Source: Burkholderia sp. Ac-20365
GTDB lineage: Bacteria > Pseudomonadota > Gammaproteobacteria > Burkholderiales > Burkholderiaceae
Direction: 5' to 3'
Assembly: GCF_017104715.1 (NCBI RefSeq)
Contig: NZ_JAAGPI010000009.1
Span: forward strand, 240,900 to 304,899
Length of the DNA stretch: 64,000 nt
A model generated the notes under the pieces. It did no database searches, was not told the origin of the DNA, and was given only the letters and a program-made list of their open reading frames with translations. Each line of letters begins with the position of its first letter. Position 1 is the first letter of the stretch. Positions 8,784 through 17,236 of this stretch are shown piece by piece. The translations under genes were made by a program, and so were the position numbers.

Positions 8784-9143
8784 CGCGCATGATTCGCGTT
8801 GCTGAGTGAATGTCTTCGAGTCGCTCGCACTCAACTTTTTATCCGCGCATCCGTAAACGTCGGTATTGGCGAATTGCGTTTGCATTGCATATGCAGATCG
8901 ATCGTTTATGCCGGATATCTCATTTGCGTGGATTTGCCTGGCATAACCAAACGAACTGCTGCTGCGTCGGCGACGCGCTTGCCAGATACGCACGCAACCC
9001 GCGAAATGTGCGTGCACGCAACAACAGAAGGTCATCGCATATGACCAAATGCTGTCGCGTGTAACCGGACGTTACGGCGTGCATTCGAATGCGAAGTTAT
9101 GCATCAGTTATTACAAAGTTGAAATACGCGTGAAGGGTTGCTT
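8784..9143. other. Gene-free stretch downstream of tRNA-Ser
   Basis: About 360 bp, less GC-rich than the surroundings. Overlapping short reading frames exist on both strands but lack ribosome sites and coding character. I see no gene or RNA here. Confidence 0.55.
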
Positions 9144-9152
9144 TGTTATATT
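9144..9152 (+). promoter_or_regulatory. Extended -10 promoter candidate
   Basis: TGTTATATT is an extended -10 (TGn plus TATATT at 9147-9152), about 57 bp before the exported protein's ATG. No good -35 lies at the right distance, as is common for extended -10 promoters. Confidence 0.45.
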
Positions 9153-9208
9153 CGAATCAAGCAGTCGAGATAAACACAACTCCCGCAAAGCAAAGAAAAG
9201 GTGAAACC

Positions 9209-9553
9209 ATGAAGTCCATGCGTCTTATCCCGTTGATCGCCGGCGTGCTCGCGATTGGCGCGTCGAGTGCGGCGATGGCTGGGGGACTGAACGTCGGTGT
9301 CAACATCGGTATTCCCGCTCCCGTCTATGTCGCGCCGGCGCCTGTGTATGCACCGCCGCCGCCCCCGCCGCCGCCCGTCGTGTATCAGCCGGCGCCTGTC
9401 GTGGTCGCGCCCGCCGTCGTGGTTGGCTGGCATGGCGATCGTTACTGGGATGGTCGCCGCTACTGGGGCCGCGACGACTGGTATCGCCATCATGGCGGCT
9501 ACGATCATGGCCATGGTCACTGGGACAACGGCCGCCATAACGGCTGGCATTGA
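9209..9553 (+). CDS. Small exported Pro/Val- and His/Tyr/Gly-rich protein (PXPV-repeat type)
   Basis: 114 residues. A clear signal peptide (MKSMRLIPLIAGVLAIGASSAAMAGG, cleavage likely after AMA) is followed by a GLNVGVNIGIPAPVYV strand-like segment, a proline tract of eight in a row flanked by APVYV/APVYA and QPAPVVV repeats, and a C-terminal part rich in His, Trp, Tyr, Arg and Gly (DRYWDGRRYWGRDDWYRHHGGYDHGHGHWD). Similar short PXPV proteins occur in Burkholderiales; their function is unknown to me. The His-rich tail might bind metal. AAAGGTGA precedes the ATG at 9209. It is monocistronic between a promoter candidate and a terminator. Confidence 0.85.
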   Translation: MKSMRLIPLIAGVLAIGASSAAMAGGLNVGVNIGIPAPVYVAPAPVYAPPPPPPPPVVYQPAPVVVAPAVVVGWHGDRYWDGRRYWGRDDWYRHHGGYDHGHGHWDNGRHNGWH

Positions 9554-9581
9554 TCCCGCGGCGCATATCGAGCGCCCAACA

Positions 9582-9610
9582 AAAAACCGCCCCGAGGGGC
9601 GGTTTTTTTA
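9582..9610. terminator. Bidirectional terminator between the exported protein gene and fabI
   Basis: ACCGCCCC and GGGGCGGT form a stem around a two-base loop, flanked by an A-run on the left and a T-run on the right, so it can end the convergent transcripts from both sides. Confidence 0.9.
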
Positions 9611-9651
9611 TCGTTGCACATGCAACGACGTGTGCATTGAAGCAGGCGCGC

Positions 9652-10443
9652 TTATTCGGCGACAGCTGCCATCCCGCCGACCACGTTGCTGAAGCCGCTA
9701 TCCACGTGCATGATCTCAGCCGTTACACCGGCCGCGAGATCCGACATCAGGAACGCTGCTGCATTGCCGACCTGTTCGATCGTGACATTGCGCTTGAGCG
9801 GCGCATTGTCTTCGACGAAGTCGAGAATCTTGCCGAAGCCCTTGATGCCGCTCGCCGCGAGCGTCTTGATCGGGCCCGCCGAAATGCCGTTCACGCGAAT
9901 GCCCTTGTCGCCGAGCGACACAGCCAGGTAACGCACGCTCGCTTCGAGCGATGCCTTCGCGAGGCCCATCGTGTTGTAGTTCGGGATCGCTTTTTCCGAG
10001 CCGAGATAGGATAGCGTGAGCAGTGCTGCATCGTTCGACAGCATCGGCAGCGCGGCTTTTGCGAGGGCAGGGAAGCTGTACGCGGAGATGTCGTGCGCGA
10101 TGCGGAAGTTTTCGCGCGTCATGCCGTCGAGGAAATCGCCCGCGATCGCTTCACGCGGCGCGAAGCCGATCGAATGAACGAGACCGTCGAGGCTGTCCCA
10201 ATGTTCTTTCAGCGACGTGAAGAGCGCGTCGATTTGCGCGTCGTCTGCGACGTCGCACGGGAACACCAGGTTGCTGCCGAATTCGGTTGCGAATTCGGTG
10301 ATGCGGTCCTTGAAGCGCTCGCCGACATACGTGAACGCGAGTTCGGCGCCTTCGCGCTTGCAGGCCTGTGCGATACCGTACGCGATCGAACGGTTCGACA
10401 GGAGGCCTGTCAGCAAGATTCGTTTACCAGCGAGGAAGCCCAT
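9652..10443 (-). CDS. fabI: Enoyl-[acyl-carrier-protein] reductase (NADH)
   Basis: 263 residues. It reduces the trans-2 double bond of enoyl-ACP, the last step of each fatty acid elongation cycle. It is an SDR-fold protein with the FabI form of the active site: Tyr146 in SYLGS, Tyr156 and Lys163 in NYNTMGLAK, with cofactor-binding GLLSNRSIAYGIA near the N-terminus. Tyr156-x6-Lys163 matches the classical FabI spacing. The ATG at 10443 has AGGAG six bases upstream; the longer reading to 10551 is not needed. It is divergent from the peptide-binding protein gene. Confidence 0.98.
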   Translation of the reverse strand: MGFLAGKRILLTGLLSNRSIAYGIAQACKREGAELAFTYVGERFKDRITEFATEFGSNLVFPCDVADDAQIDALFTSLKEHWDSLDGLVHSIGFAPREAIAGDFLDGMTRENFRIAHDISAYSFPALAKAALPMLSNDAALLTLSYLGSEKAIPNYNTMGLAKASLEASVRYLAVSLGDKGIRVNGISAGPIKTLAASGIKGFGKILDFVEDNAPLKRNVTIEQVGNAAAFLMSDLAAGVTAEIMHVDSGFSNVVGGMAAVAE

Positions 10444-10553
10444 GAATTCTCCTAATGAGGTCAGCGCGCCGCGATGACAGAGTGCGGGAACGCGCGGGAT
10501 TTTGGGTAGAATTCTCTCACATTGCAACCGCCCACCGACCAAACAAGGCACCT

Positions 10554-12488
10554 ATGACAGCAGGCACGCGACGGGTTGAAGCGCCGCGCCGGGTATGGCG
10601 CACTCTGATTCGTTCGCTGCCAGGTCGGCTGTCGCGTGTCCGTTACGAGGCGATGCCGCGCGCGGTGTTCACCGCGTGCGTCGGCGCGTTGATCGCGTTG
10701 TCTCCTGTGACGGCGCAGCATGCGCACGCCGCCTATGCGATTGCGCAGTACGGCAGCCCGAAATATCCGCCCGACTTCAAGCATTTCGACTACGTCAATC
10801 CCGACGCGCCGCGCGGCGGCACGCTGGTGCTGGCGAACCCCGACCGTTCCACGAGCTTCGACAAGTTCAATCCGTTCACGCTGCGCGGCAGCGCGGCGCC
10901 TGGCATCGGGCTGCTGTTCGAAAGCCTGACGACGGGCAGCGCCGACGAAGTCGCTTCCGCCTACGGCCTGCTCGCCGACGACATCAACGTTGCGCCCGAC
11001 GGCCTGTCGACCACGTTCCACATCAACTCGCGCGCGCACTTTTCGAATGGCGATCCCGTCACCGCCGAAGACGTGAAGTTCTCGTTCGATACCTTGAAGA
11101 GCCCGAAGGCCGCGCCGCAGTTCGCCGCATATTTCGCGGAGATCGTGCGTTGCGTGATTGTCGATCCGGCGACGGTGCGCTTCGAATTCAAGCAGCACGA
11201 TCGCGAACTGCCGTTGCTCGCGGGCGGCATGCCCGTGTTCTCGCGCAAGTGGGGCGTGAAGCCCGACGGCAGCCGCACGTCTTTCGATCAACTCGCGTTT
11301 GAAAGGCCGATCGGCAGTGGGCCGTATCTGATCGAGAGCTACGACAACGGCCGCACGATCACCTATAAGCGCGACCCGAAGTACTGGGGCGACAAGCTGC
11401 CGGTGCGCGTCGGCATGTATAACTTCGAGCGTATCAACTACAAGCTGTATTCGGACGGCACCGCGCGTCTCGAAGCGTTCAAGGCGGGCGAGTACGACGC
11501 GCTCGTCGAGTATGTTGCGCGCAACTGGGTGCGGCGTGATGTCGGCAAGAAATTCGATAGCGGCGAACTCATCAAACGCGAATTTCCCCAACATAACGGC
11601 ACGGGGATGCAGGGCTTCATCCTGAACCAGCGCCGGCCGCTTTTCTCTGACGTGCGTGTGCGCCGCGCGCTCGATCTCGCGCTCGACTTCCAGTGGCTCA
11701 ACCGGCAACTGTTCTACAGCCAGTACCGGCGCATCGACAGCTACTTCGTCAATACCGATCTTCAGGCGAAGGGCCTGCCGTCGCCGGGTGAACTGGCGTT
11801 GCTCGAGCCGTGGCGCGCGAAACTGGAGCCTTCCGTATTCGGCGTGCCACCGAAGCAGCCCGACACCGATCCACCGGGCTCGCTGCGCGCGAATCTGCTC
11901 GAGGCGCGCGCGCTGCTCGCGCAGGCGGGCTGGACCTATCGCGACGGCGCCTTGCGCAACGCGAAGGGCGAGCCATTCGTGTTCGAGATACTCGACGACT
12001 CGGGGTCGTCGTCTTCGTTCGATCCCGTCTACGCGACCTACATCCGCAATCTGAAGAAGCTCGGTATCGAGGCGCGCACGCGCACGGCGGACTTCGCGGT
12101 GTATCAGAAGCGTCTCGACGCCTTCGATTTCGATGTCACGACGATCCGTTTCCCCGACGTGCAGGTGCCGGGCGCGGACATGATCGACCGCTTCGGCAGC
12201 AAGGCCGCCGACGAGCCCGGCTCGGGCAATCTGATCGGCCTGAAGTCGCCGGCCGTCGATGCGATCCTGCGCGCGCTGGTCGGCGCGCAGACGCGCGAGC
12301 AACTCGTCGATGCCACGCACGCGCTCGATCGCGTGCTGATCAACGGTTATTACATGGTCCCGCACTGGTACAGCGCGACGCATCGCGTGGCGTACAAGCG
12401 CGGGCTTGCCTGGCCCGCGACCTTGCCGCTGTACTATGGAGCGGAAGGATGGATCACGTCGATGTGGTGGTTCGCGAGCCCGCAATGA
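10554..12488 (+). CDS. Periplasmic peptide/oligopeptide-binding protein of a YejABEF-type ABC importer
   Basis: About 644 residues from the ATG at 10554. The long basic N-terminus leads into a signal peptide (MPRAVFTACVGALIALSPVTAQHAHA). The mature part is a family 5 extracellular solute-binding protein (YGSPKYPPDFKHFDYVNPDAPRGGTLVLAN, FNPFTLRG, HFSNGDPVTAEDVKFSFDTL, DVRVRRALDLALDFQWLNRQLFY). These resemble YejA, whose system imports peptides such as microcin C in Escherichia coli. Permeases and ATPase genes follow directly. The start is uncertain: ATG at 10653, with GAGG just upstream, would begin exactly at the signal peptide and may be the true one. Confidence 0.92.
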   Translation: MTAGTRRVEAPRRVWRTLIRSLPGRLSRVRYEAMPRAVFTACVGALIALSPVTAQHAHAAYAIAQYGSPKYPPDFKHFDYVNPDAPRGGTLVLANPDRSTSFDKFNPFTLRGSAAPGIGLLFESLTTGSADEVASAYGLLADDINVAPDGLSTTFHINSRAHFSNGDPVTAEDVKFSFDTLKSPKAAPQFAAYFAEIVRCVIVDPATVRFEFKQHDRELPLLAGGMPVFSRKWGVKPDGSRTSFDQLAFERPIGSGPYLIESYDNGRTITYKRDPKYWGDKLPVRVGMYNFERINYKLYSDGTARLEAFKAGEYDALVEYVARNWVRRDVGKKFDSGELIKREFPQHNGTGMQGFILNQRRPLFSDVRVRRALDLALDFQWLNRQLFYSQYRRIDSYFVNTDLQAKGLPSPGELALLEPWRAKLEPSVFGVPPKQPDTDPPGSLRANLLEARALLAQAGWTYRDGALRNAKGEPFVFEILDDSGSSSSFDPVYATYIRNLKKLGIEARTRTADFAVYQKRLDAFDFDVTTIRFPDVQVPGADMIDRFGSKAADEPGSGNLIGLKSPAVDAILRALVGAQTREQLVDATHALDRVLINGYYMVPHWYSATHRVAYKRGLAWPATLPLYYGAEGWITSMWWFASPQ

Positions 12489-12535
12489 ACGCGCCATACG
12501 TGACCCTCATGCACTCTTGATTCTGGACTGCCGCC

Positions 12536-13576
12536 ATGTGGAGCTACATCCTCAAACGTCTGCTGTTGATGATCCCGACGCTGATCGGCGTGTTGACGCT
12601 GACTTTCGTCGTGATCCAGTTCGTGCCGGGCGGACCCGTCGAGCAGGCCGTGCACGAGTTGCGCCGTAATACGGCCGAAGGCGGCACGCCGTTCGGATTG
12701 CGCGCGCATAGCGGCGTCGACGCGCAGCAGATCGCGCAACTGAAGGCGCTCTACGGCTTCGACAAACCGCCGCTCGAACGTTACTGGCTGATGCTCAAGC
12801 GTTTCTCGCACTTCGATCTCGGACAAAGCTATTTCCGTCATCAAAGCGTGTGGTCGCTGATCGTGTCGAAGCTGCCTGTGTCGATCAGCATCGGGCTGTG
12901 GACGTTCTTCCTCACGTATCTGATATCGGTGCCGCTGGGCATTGCGAAGGCCGTGCGCAACGGCTCGCGTTTCGATATCGCGACGAGCCTGATCGTGCTG
13001 ATCGGCTACGCGATTCCGGGGTTCGTGCTCGGCGTGCTGCTGCTCGTGCTGTTCGGCGGCGGTTCGTTCCTGCAACTGTTTCCGCTGCGCAATCTCACCT
13101 CCGATAACTGGGATCAGTTGAGTGTGTTCGGCAAGGTTCTCGACTACCTGTGGCACATCACGCTGCCGATCGTGGCGTCCGTGGTCGGCAGTTTTGCGGT
13201 CGTGACGATGCTGACCAAAAACGCGTTCCTCGATGAAATCCGCAAGCAATATGTGCTGACCGCGCGCGCGAAAGGGCTGTCGGAGCGGCGCGTGCTGTGG
13301 AAGCACGTGTTCCGCAATGCGCTGCTGCCGCTGATCGTCGGCTTTCCGGCCGCGTTTATCGGCGCGTTTTTCACGGGCAGTCTGCTGATCGAGACGCTGT
13401 TCTCGCTCGATGGGCTCGGGCTGCTGTCGTATGAGTCGGTGGTGCGGCGCGATTATCCCGTCGTGCTCGGCACGCTCTATCTTTTCACGCTGATCGGGCT
13501 CGCGACCAAGCTCATCTCCGATCTCTGCTATGTGTGGGTCGACCCACGCATTCAATTCGAACAACTGGAGCGCTGA
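12536..13576 (+). CDS. yejB: Peptide ABC transporter permease, YejB-like
   Basis: 346 residues, an inner-membrane permease of the DppB/OppB family. The N-terminal membrane anchor (YILKRLLLMIPTLIGVLTLTFVVIQF) and VPGGP motif are typical. About six membrane segments follow, and the EAA loop LTARAKGLSERRVLWKHVFRNALLPLI contacts the ATPase. It pairs with the next permease to form the channel. It lies 47 bp downstream of the binding-protein gene and ends one base before the next start. Confidence 0.95.
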   Translation: MWSYILKRLLLMIPTLIGVLTLTFVVIQFVPGGPVEQAVHELRRNTAEGGTPFGLRAHSGVDAQQIAQLKALYGFDKPPLERYWLMLKRFSHFDLGQSYFRHQSVWSLIVSKLPVSISIGLWTFFLTYLISVPLGIAKAVRNGSRFDIATSLIVLIGYAIPGFVLGVLLLVLFGGGSFLQLFPLRNLTSDNWDQLSVFGKVLDYLWHITLPIVASVVGSFAVVTMLTKNAFLDEIRKQYVLTARAKGLSERRVLWKHVFRNALLPLIVGFPAAFIGAFFTGSLLIETLFSLDGLGLLSYESVVRRDYPVVLGTLYLFTLIGLATKLISDLCYVWVDPRIQFEQLER

Positions 13577-13577
13577 T

Positions 13578-14681
13578 TTGAGCCGCGTCCGTACAGATGC
13601 CGAAGTGTCGCGCGCGCAGCCGGTGCGCGCGTTCGTGTCGCCGTCGCCCGCGCGCCGCGTATGGGCGCGCTTCCGGCAGCAGCGCCTTGGTTACTGGAGC
13701 CTGATCGTCTTCATCGTCGCGTTTGCGGCGAGCCTGGCTGCGCCGCTGTGGTCGAACGACAAGCCGCTCGTTGTGCGCTACGACGGCCATTACTATTTTC
13801 CGCTCGTGAAGGAATACGCCGAGACGACCTTCGGCGGCGACTTCCCGACGCCCGCCGATTATCTCGACCCGTACATCAAGCATCGTTTCGACGCGCCGGG
13901 CAACTTCGCGGTCTATCCGCTGAATCACTACTACTACGACACGCTCAACTACTTCTCGAAAGCGCCGAACCCCGCGCCGCCTTCGCGTGACAACTGGCTC
14001 GGCACCGACGACCGTGGCCGCGATCTGTTCGCGCGGCTCGTGTATGGCTTTCGGGTATCGGTGGAGTTCGCGCTGGTGCTGACTGTCATCGGCACCGTGC
14101 TCGGCGTGCTGGCGGGCGCCGTGCAAGGTTTCTTCGGCGGCAAGACGGACATCATCGGGCAGCGTCTGATCGAAATCTGGAGCGCGATGCCGGAGCTGTA
14201 TCTGCTGATCATCTTCGCGTCGATTTTTGAGCCGGGCTTCATCCTGTTGATCGTGCTGTTGTCGCTGTTCGGCTGGATCGGGCTCGCCGATTACGTGCGC
14301 GCCGAGTTTTTGCGCAACCGCCAGCAGGATTACGTGCGCGCTGCACGCGCGATGGGCTTGTCGAACTGGCAGATCATCTGGCGACATGTGCTGCCCAACA
14401 GCCTGACGCCCGTCATCACCTTCCTGCCGTTCCGCATGAGCGGCGCGATTCTGGCGCTCACGAGTCTCGACTTTCTCGGCCTTGGCGTGCCGCCTCCGAC
14501 GCCAAGCCTTGGCGAACTGCTCGCGCAAGGCAAGGCGAATCTCGACGCCTGGTGGATTTCGATGTCGACCTTCGGCGTGCTCGTCGTGACGCTGCTGCTG
14601 TTGACGTTCATGGGCGACGCGCTGCGCAATGCGCTCGACACGCGTATCGCCGACGCGATGAAGGCGGGAGGCAACCAGTGA
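13578..14681 (+). CDS. yejE: Peptide ABC transporter permease, YejE-like
   Basis: About 367 residues, DppC/OppC family. A first membrane helix (LGYWSLIVFIVAFAASLAAPLW) is followed by a long periplasmic loop of roughly 130 residues typical of YejE, then DDRGRDLFARLVYGFRVSVEFAL and the EAA loop YVRAARAMGLSNWQIIWRHVLPNSLTPVI. A TTG start at 13578 is chosen because it follows the yejB stop by one base, has GGAG about 8 nt upstream and gives the expected length; an earlier ATG would overlap yejB by 47 bp. It overlaps the ATPase gene by 4 bp. Confidence 0.93.
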   Translation: MSRVRTDAEVSRAQPVRAFVSPSPARRVWARFRQQRLGYWSLIVFIVAFAASLAAPLWSNDKPLVVRYDGHYYFPLVKEYAETTFGGDFPTPADYLDPYIKHRFDAPGNFAVYPLNHYYYDTLNYFSKAPNPAPPSRDNWLGTDDRGRDLFARLVYGFRVSVEFALVLTVIGTVLGVLAGAVQGFFGGKTDIIGQRLIEIWSAMPELYLLIIFASIFEPGFILLIVLLSLFGWIGLADYVRAEFLRNRQQDYVRAARAMGLSNWQIIWRHVLPNSLTPVITFLPFRMSGAILALTSLDFLGLGVPPPTPSLGELLAQGKANLDAWWISMSTFGVLVVTLLLLTFMGDALRNALDTRIADAMKAGGNQ

Positions 14682-16297
14682 GCGCGACCCCAACGAAATA
14701 CGACGGGCCGCTGCTCGAACTCGAGCATCTGCGTGTGAGCTTCGGCGACACGGTGGCTGTCGACGATGTATCGCTTGCGATCGGACGCGGCGAGCGTGTC
14801 GCGCTGGTGGGCGAGTCGGGTTCGGGCAAGAGCGTGACGGCGCTGTCGATTTTGCGTCTGTTGACCGACGCGCAGACCAGCGGCGTGGTGCGCTTCGACG
14901 GCGAAGATCTGCTCATGAAGAGCGAGCGCGAGATGCGCGGACTACGCGGCTCCGACATCGCGATGATCTTCCAGGAGCCGATGACGGCGCTCAATCCGCT
15001 GTACACGATCGGCGATCAGATCGCGGAAACCATCGTGCTGCACGACGGCGTGAGCGCCAACGAGGCGCGCAAGCGCGCGGTCGCGTTGCTCGAACGCACG
15101 GGCATCACGGAGCCAGGCAAGCGCGTGAACAGCTATCCGCATCAGTTGTCGGGCGGACAGCGGCAGCGCGCGATGATCGCGATGGCGCTCGCCTGCCGTC
15201 CGCGCCTTTTGCTCGCCGATGAGCCGACGACCGCGCTCGACGTGACGATTCGCGCGCAGATCGTCGAACTGCTGCTCGAACTGCAACGCGACGAAGCCGA
15301 AAAACGCGGCATGGCCGTGCTGCTGATTACGCACGATCTGAACCTCGTGCGGCATTTCGCGCAACGCGTCGCGGTAATGGAGAAGGGCGTGCTGGTCGAG
15401 AGCGGATCGGTCGACACGCTGTTCGCGTCGCCGCAGCATCCGTACACGCAACGCCTGCTGCAAAGCCGTCCGGAACGCACCGTCGTGCCTGTGCTCCCAA
15501 TCGCGCCCGTGCTGCTCGACGCACGCGACGTCAGCGTCGATTTCAAGACAAAGCTGCCGGGTTTTGCTGGCTGGTTTCAGTCAGGACGCTTTCGCGCCGT
15601 CGATGATGCATCGGTGTCGGTGCGGCAGGGCGAGACCTTGGGCATCGTCGGCGAGTCGGGTTCGGGTAAATCGACGCTCGCAATGGCGCTGCTCGGGCTG
15701 CAAAAGACCTCGCACGGCGCGATCGAGTTTCAGGGCAGGGCGCTCGGCAGTTATAAAGGACGCGATCAGACCACGCTGCGCTCGAACATGCAGGTGGTCT
15801 TTCAGGATCCTTTTAGTTCACTTTCACCGCGGCAGACAATCGAGCAGATCGTTGGCGAAGGGCTGGCGCTGCATCGGCCGCAACTCGCCGCGGACGGCCG
15901 CCGCGACAAGGTGATTTCGGTGCTGCGCGAAGTGGGGATCGACCGCACGGCGTTACAACGATATCCGCATGAGTTTTCGGGCGGACAGCGTCAACGGATT
16001 GCGATTGCACGCGCGCTGGTGCTGGAGCCGCGCATCCTGATTCTCGACGAACCGACCAGTGCGCTCGACGTGTCGATCCAGCAGCAGGTGTTGAAACTGC
16101 TCGCCGGATTACAACGCAAATACAACCTGGGTTTCGTGTTCATCAGCCACGATCTGGCCGTGATCGGCGCGATGGCCCATCGCGTTGCCGTGATGAAAAA
16201 TGGGGCCATCGTGGAGACGGGCGATGTGGAACGGATCTTCGCGGAACCCGGTCACCCTTACACACGTAAACTATTGAAAGCGGCCTTGACGACTTGA
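14678..16297 (+). CDS. yejF: Peptide ABC transporter ATPase with two fused nucleotide-binding domains, YejF-like
   Basis: About 539 residues with two complete ABC cassettes in one chain. The first has Walker A GESGSGKS at 45-52, signature LSGGQRQR and Walker B LLLADEP; the second repeats GESGSGKST, FSGGQRQR and ILILDEP with intact switch histidines (ITHD, ISHD). It energises uptake through the YejB/YejE channel. The start is a GTG inside GTGA, overlapping the yejE stop, with GGGAGG upstream, which indicates translational coupling. It is the last gene of the operon. Confidence 0.95.
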   Translation: MSATPTKYDGPLLELEHLRVSFGDTVAVDDVSLAIGRGERVALVGESGSGKSVTALSILRLLTDAQTSGVVRFDGEDLLMKSEREMRGLRGSDIAMIFQEPMTALNPLYTIGDQIAETIVLHDGVSANEARKRAVALLERTGITEPGKRVNSYPHQLSGGQRQRAMIAMALACRPRLLLADEPTTALDVTIRAQIVELLLELQRDEAEKRGMAVLLITHDLNLVRHFAQRVAVMEKGVLVESGSVDTLFASPQHPYTQRLLQSRPERTVVPVLPIAPVLLDARDVSVDFKTKLPGFAGWFQSGRFRAVDDASVSVRQGETLGIVGESGSGKSTLAMALLGLQKTSHGAIEFQGRALGSYKGRDQTTLRSNMQVVFQDPFSSLSPRQTIEQIVGEGLALHRPQLAADGRRDKVISVLREVGIDRTALQRYPHEFSGGQRQRIAIARALVLEPRILILDEPTSALDVSIQQQVLKLLAGLQRKYNLGFVFISHDLAVIGAMAHRVAVMKNGAIVETGDVERIFAEPGHPYTRKLLKAALTT

Positions 16298-16343
16298 CAT
16301 TCACCAATTGGGTGCGCCTAGTCATTGATTTTTTCTATTTGTT

Positions 16344-16372
16344 TTGACATAGGAATACTTACTGGCTAGTAT
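16344..16372 (+). promoter_or_regulatory. Strong sigma-70 promoter of the NlpC/P60 gene
   Basis: Consensus TTGACA (16344-16349), 17-bp spacer and TAGTAT (16367-16372) inside an AT-rich 120-bp gap. The predicted leader is about 75 nt. Confidence 0.78.
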
Positions 16373-16455
16373 CGACCAAACTTTTTCCTAGCCTGTTGAT
16401 TTTCAGGCAAAAACTACCGCAACACCGGCCCTAACCAAGACCAACCACCAGACCA

Positions 16456-17127
16456 ATGCAGCACCAAAACCTAACCCAGGCTTGCACGCGCGTCGTCGCC
16501 GGGATGTTCATTGGCGTACTGATGGCCGCAGCTCCCGGCGCGTTCGCCGATGAAGTAAGCAGCTTTAACCAGAATGCCTCATTTTCGACCTCTTCCGGGT
16601 CGAACTCCGTGTCCTCCACCACACAAAACACGCAAAGCGCTGCCTCGAATTCCGAGAGCGGCGCTCGTTCGTTTCTGTCCGGCATGGCCGGCAAAGCGGG
16701 CGACGTGGTCGTCGGTGCGCTCAACATGATCGGCGTGCGCTACCGCTGGGGTGGCGATACGCCGGATTCGGGCCTCGATTGCAGCGGTTTCGTGCGCTAC
16801 GTGTTCCAGGACACGCTCGGCATGGCACTGCCGCGCCGCGCAGAAGAGATGAGCCGTGTCGGCGAAAAGGTTCGGGTTTCCGACCTGAAGCCGGGCGATC
16901 TCGTGTTTTTCAACACGATGCGCCGCACGTTCTCGCACGTTGGCATCTACATCGGCGACAACAAGTTCGTGCATTCGCCGTCGACAGGCAGCACGATTCG
17001 CGTCGACGACATGGACGACGGTTACTGGGAAAAGCGCTTCACGGGCGCACGCCGTATCGAATCGACGGTGCCGCAGCAGCAGGAACTGCGTCAACGTGTG
17101 AGCGCAACGATCGGCGGCAGCAACTAA
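16456..17127 (+). CDS. Exported NlpC/P60 peptidoglycan endopeptidase
   Basis: 223 residues. A signal peptide (to AFADEVSS, cleavage near residue 31) is followed by a Ser/Asn/Thr-rich linker (about 35-70) and a C-terminal NlpC/P60 domain. The catalytic triad is visible as Cys109 (LDCSGFV), His161 (SHVGIYIG) and His173. Such enzymes cut peptide cross-links or stems of peptidoglycan, like Spr/MepS, and are needed for wall growth or turnover. It has its own strong promoter and a terminator behind it, so it is monocistronic. The exact bond cut cannot be told from sequence. Confidence 0.93.
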   Translation: MQHQNLTQACTRVVAGMFIGVLMAAAPGAFADEVSSFNQNASFSTSSGSNSVSSTTQNTQSAASNSESGARSFLSGMAGKAGDVVVGALNMIGVRYRWGGDTPDSGLDCSGFVRYVFQDTLGMALPRRAEEMSRVGEKVRVSDLKPGDLVFFNTMRRTFSHVGIYIGDNKFVHSPSTGSTIRVDDMDDGYWEKRFTGARRIESTVPQQQELRQRVSATIGGSN

Positions 17128-17157
17128 GACGATCTTCGCTTCACCGGTTTTAAAGAA

Positions 17158-17190
17158 AAGGCCCGCTTCATTCGAAGCGGGCCTTTTGCT
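17158..17190. terminator. Bidirectional terminator between NlpC/P60 and patatin genes
   Basis: AAGGCCCGCTTC and GAAGCGGGCCTT form a 12-bp stem with a 3-base loop, with an A-rich left flank and T-rich right flank. Confidence 0.92.
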
Positions 17191-17236
17191 TTGCTGCGTC
17201 TGGTTCTGTGTATGCGTGACGCTTACTGGCAGCTCG

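Noticed and set aside
8799..9064. Overlapping short ORFs downstream of tRNA-Ser
   Set aside because: No ribosome sites, no recognisable domains, and codon use unlike neighbouring genes.
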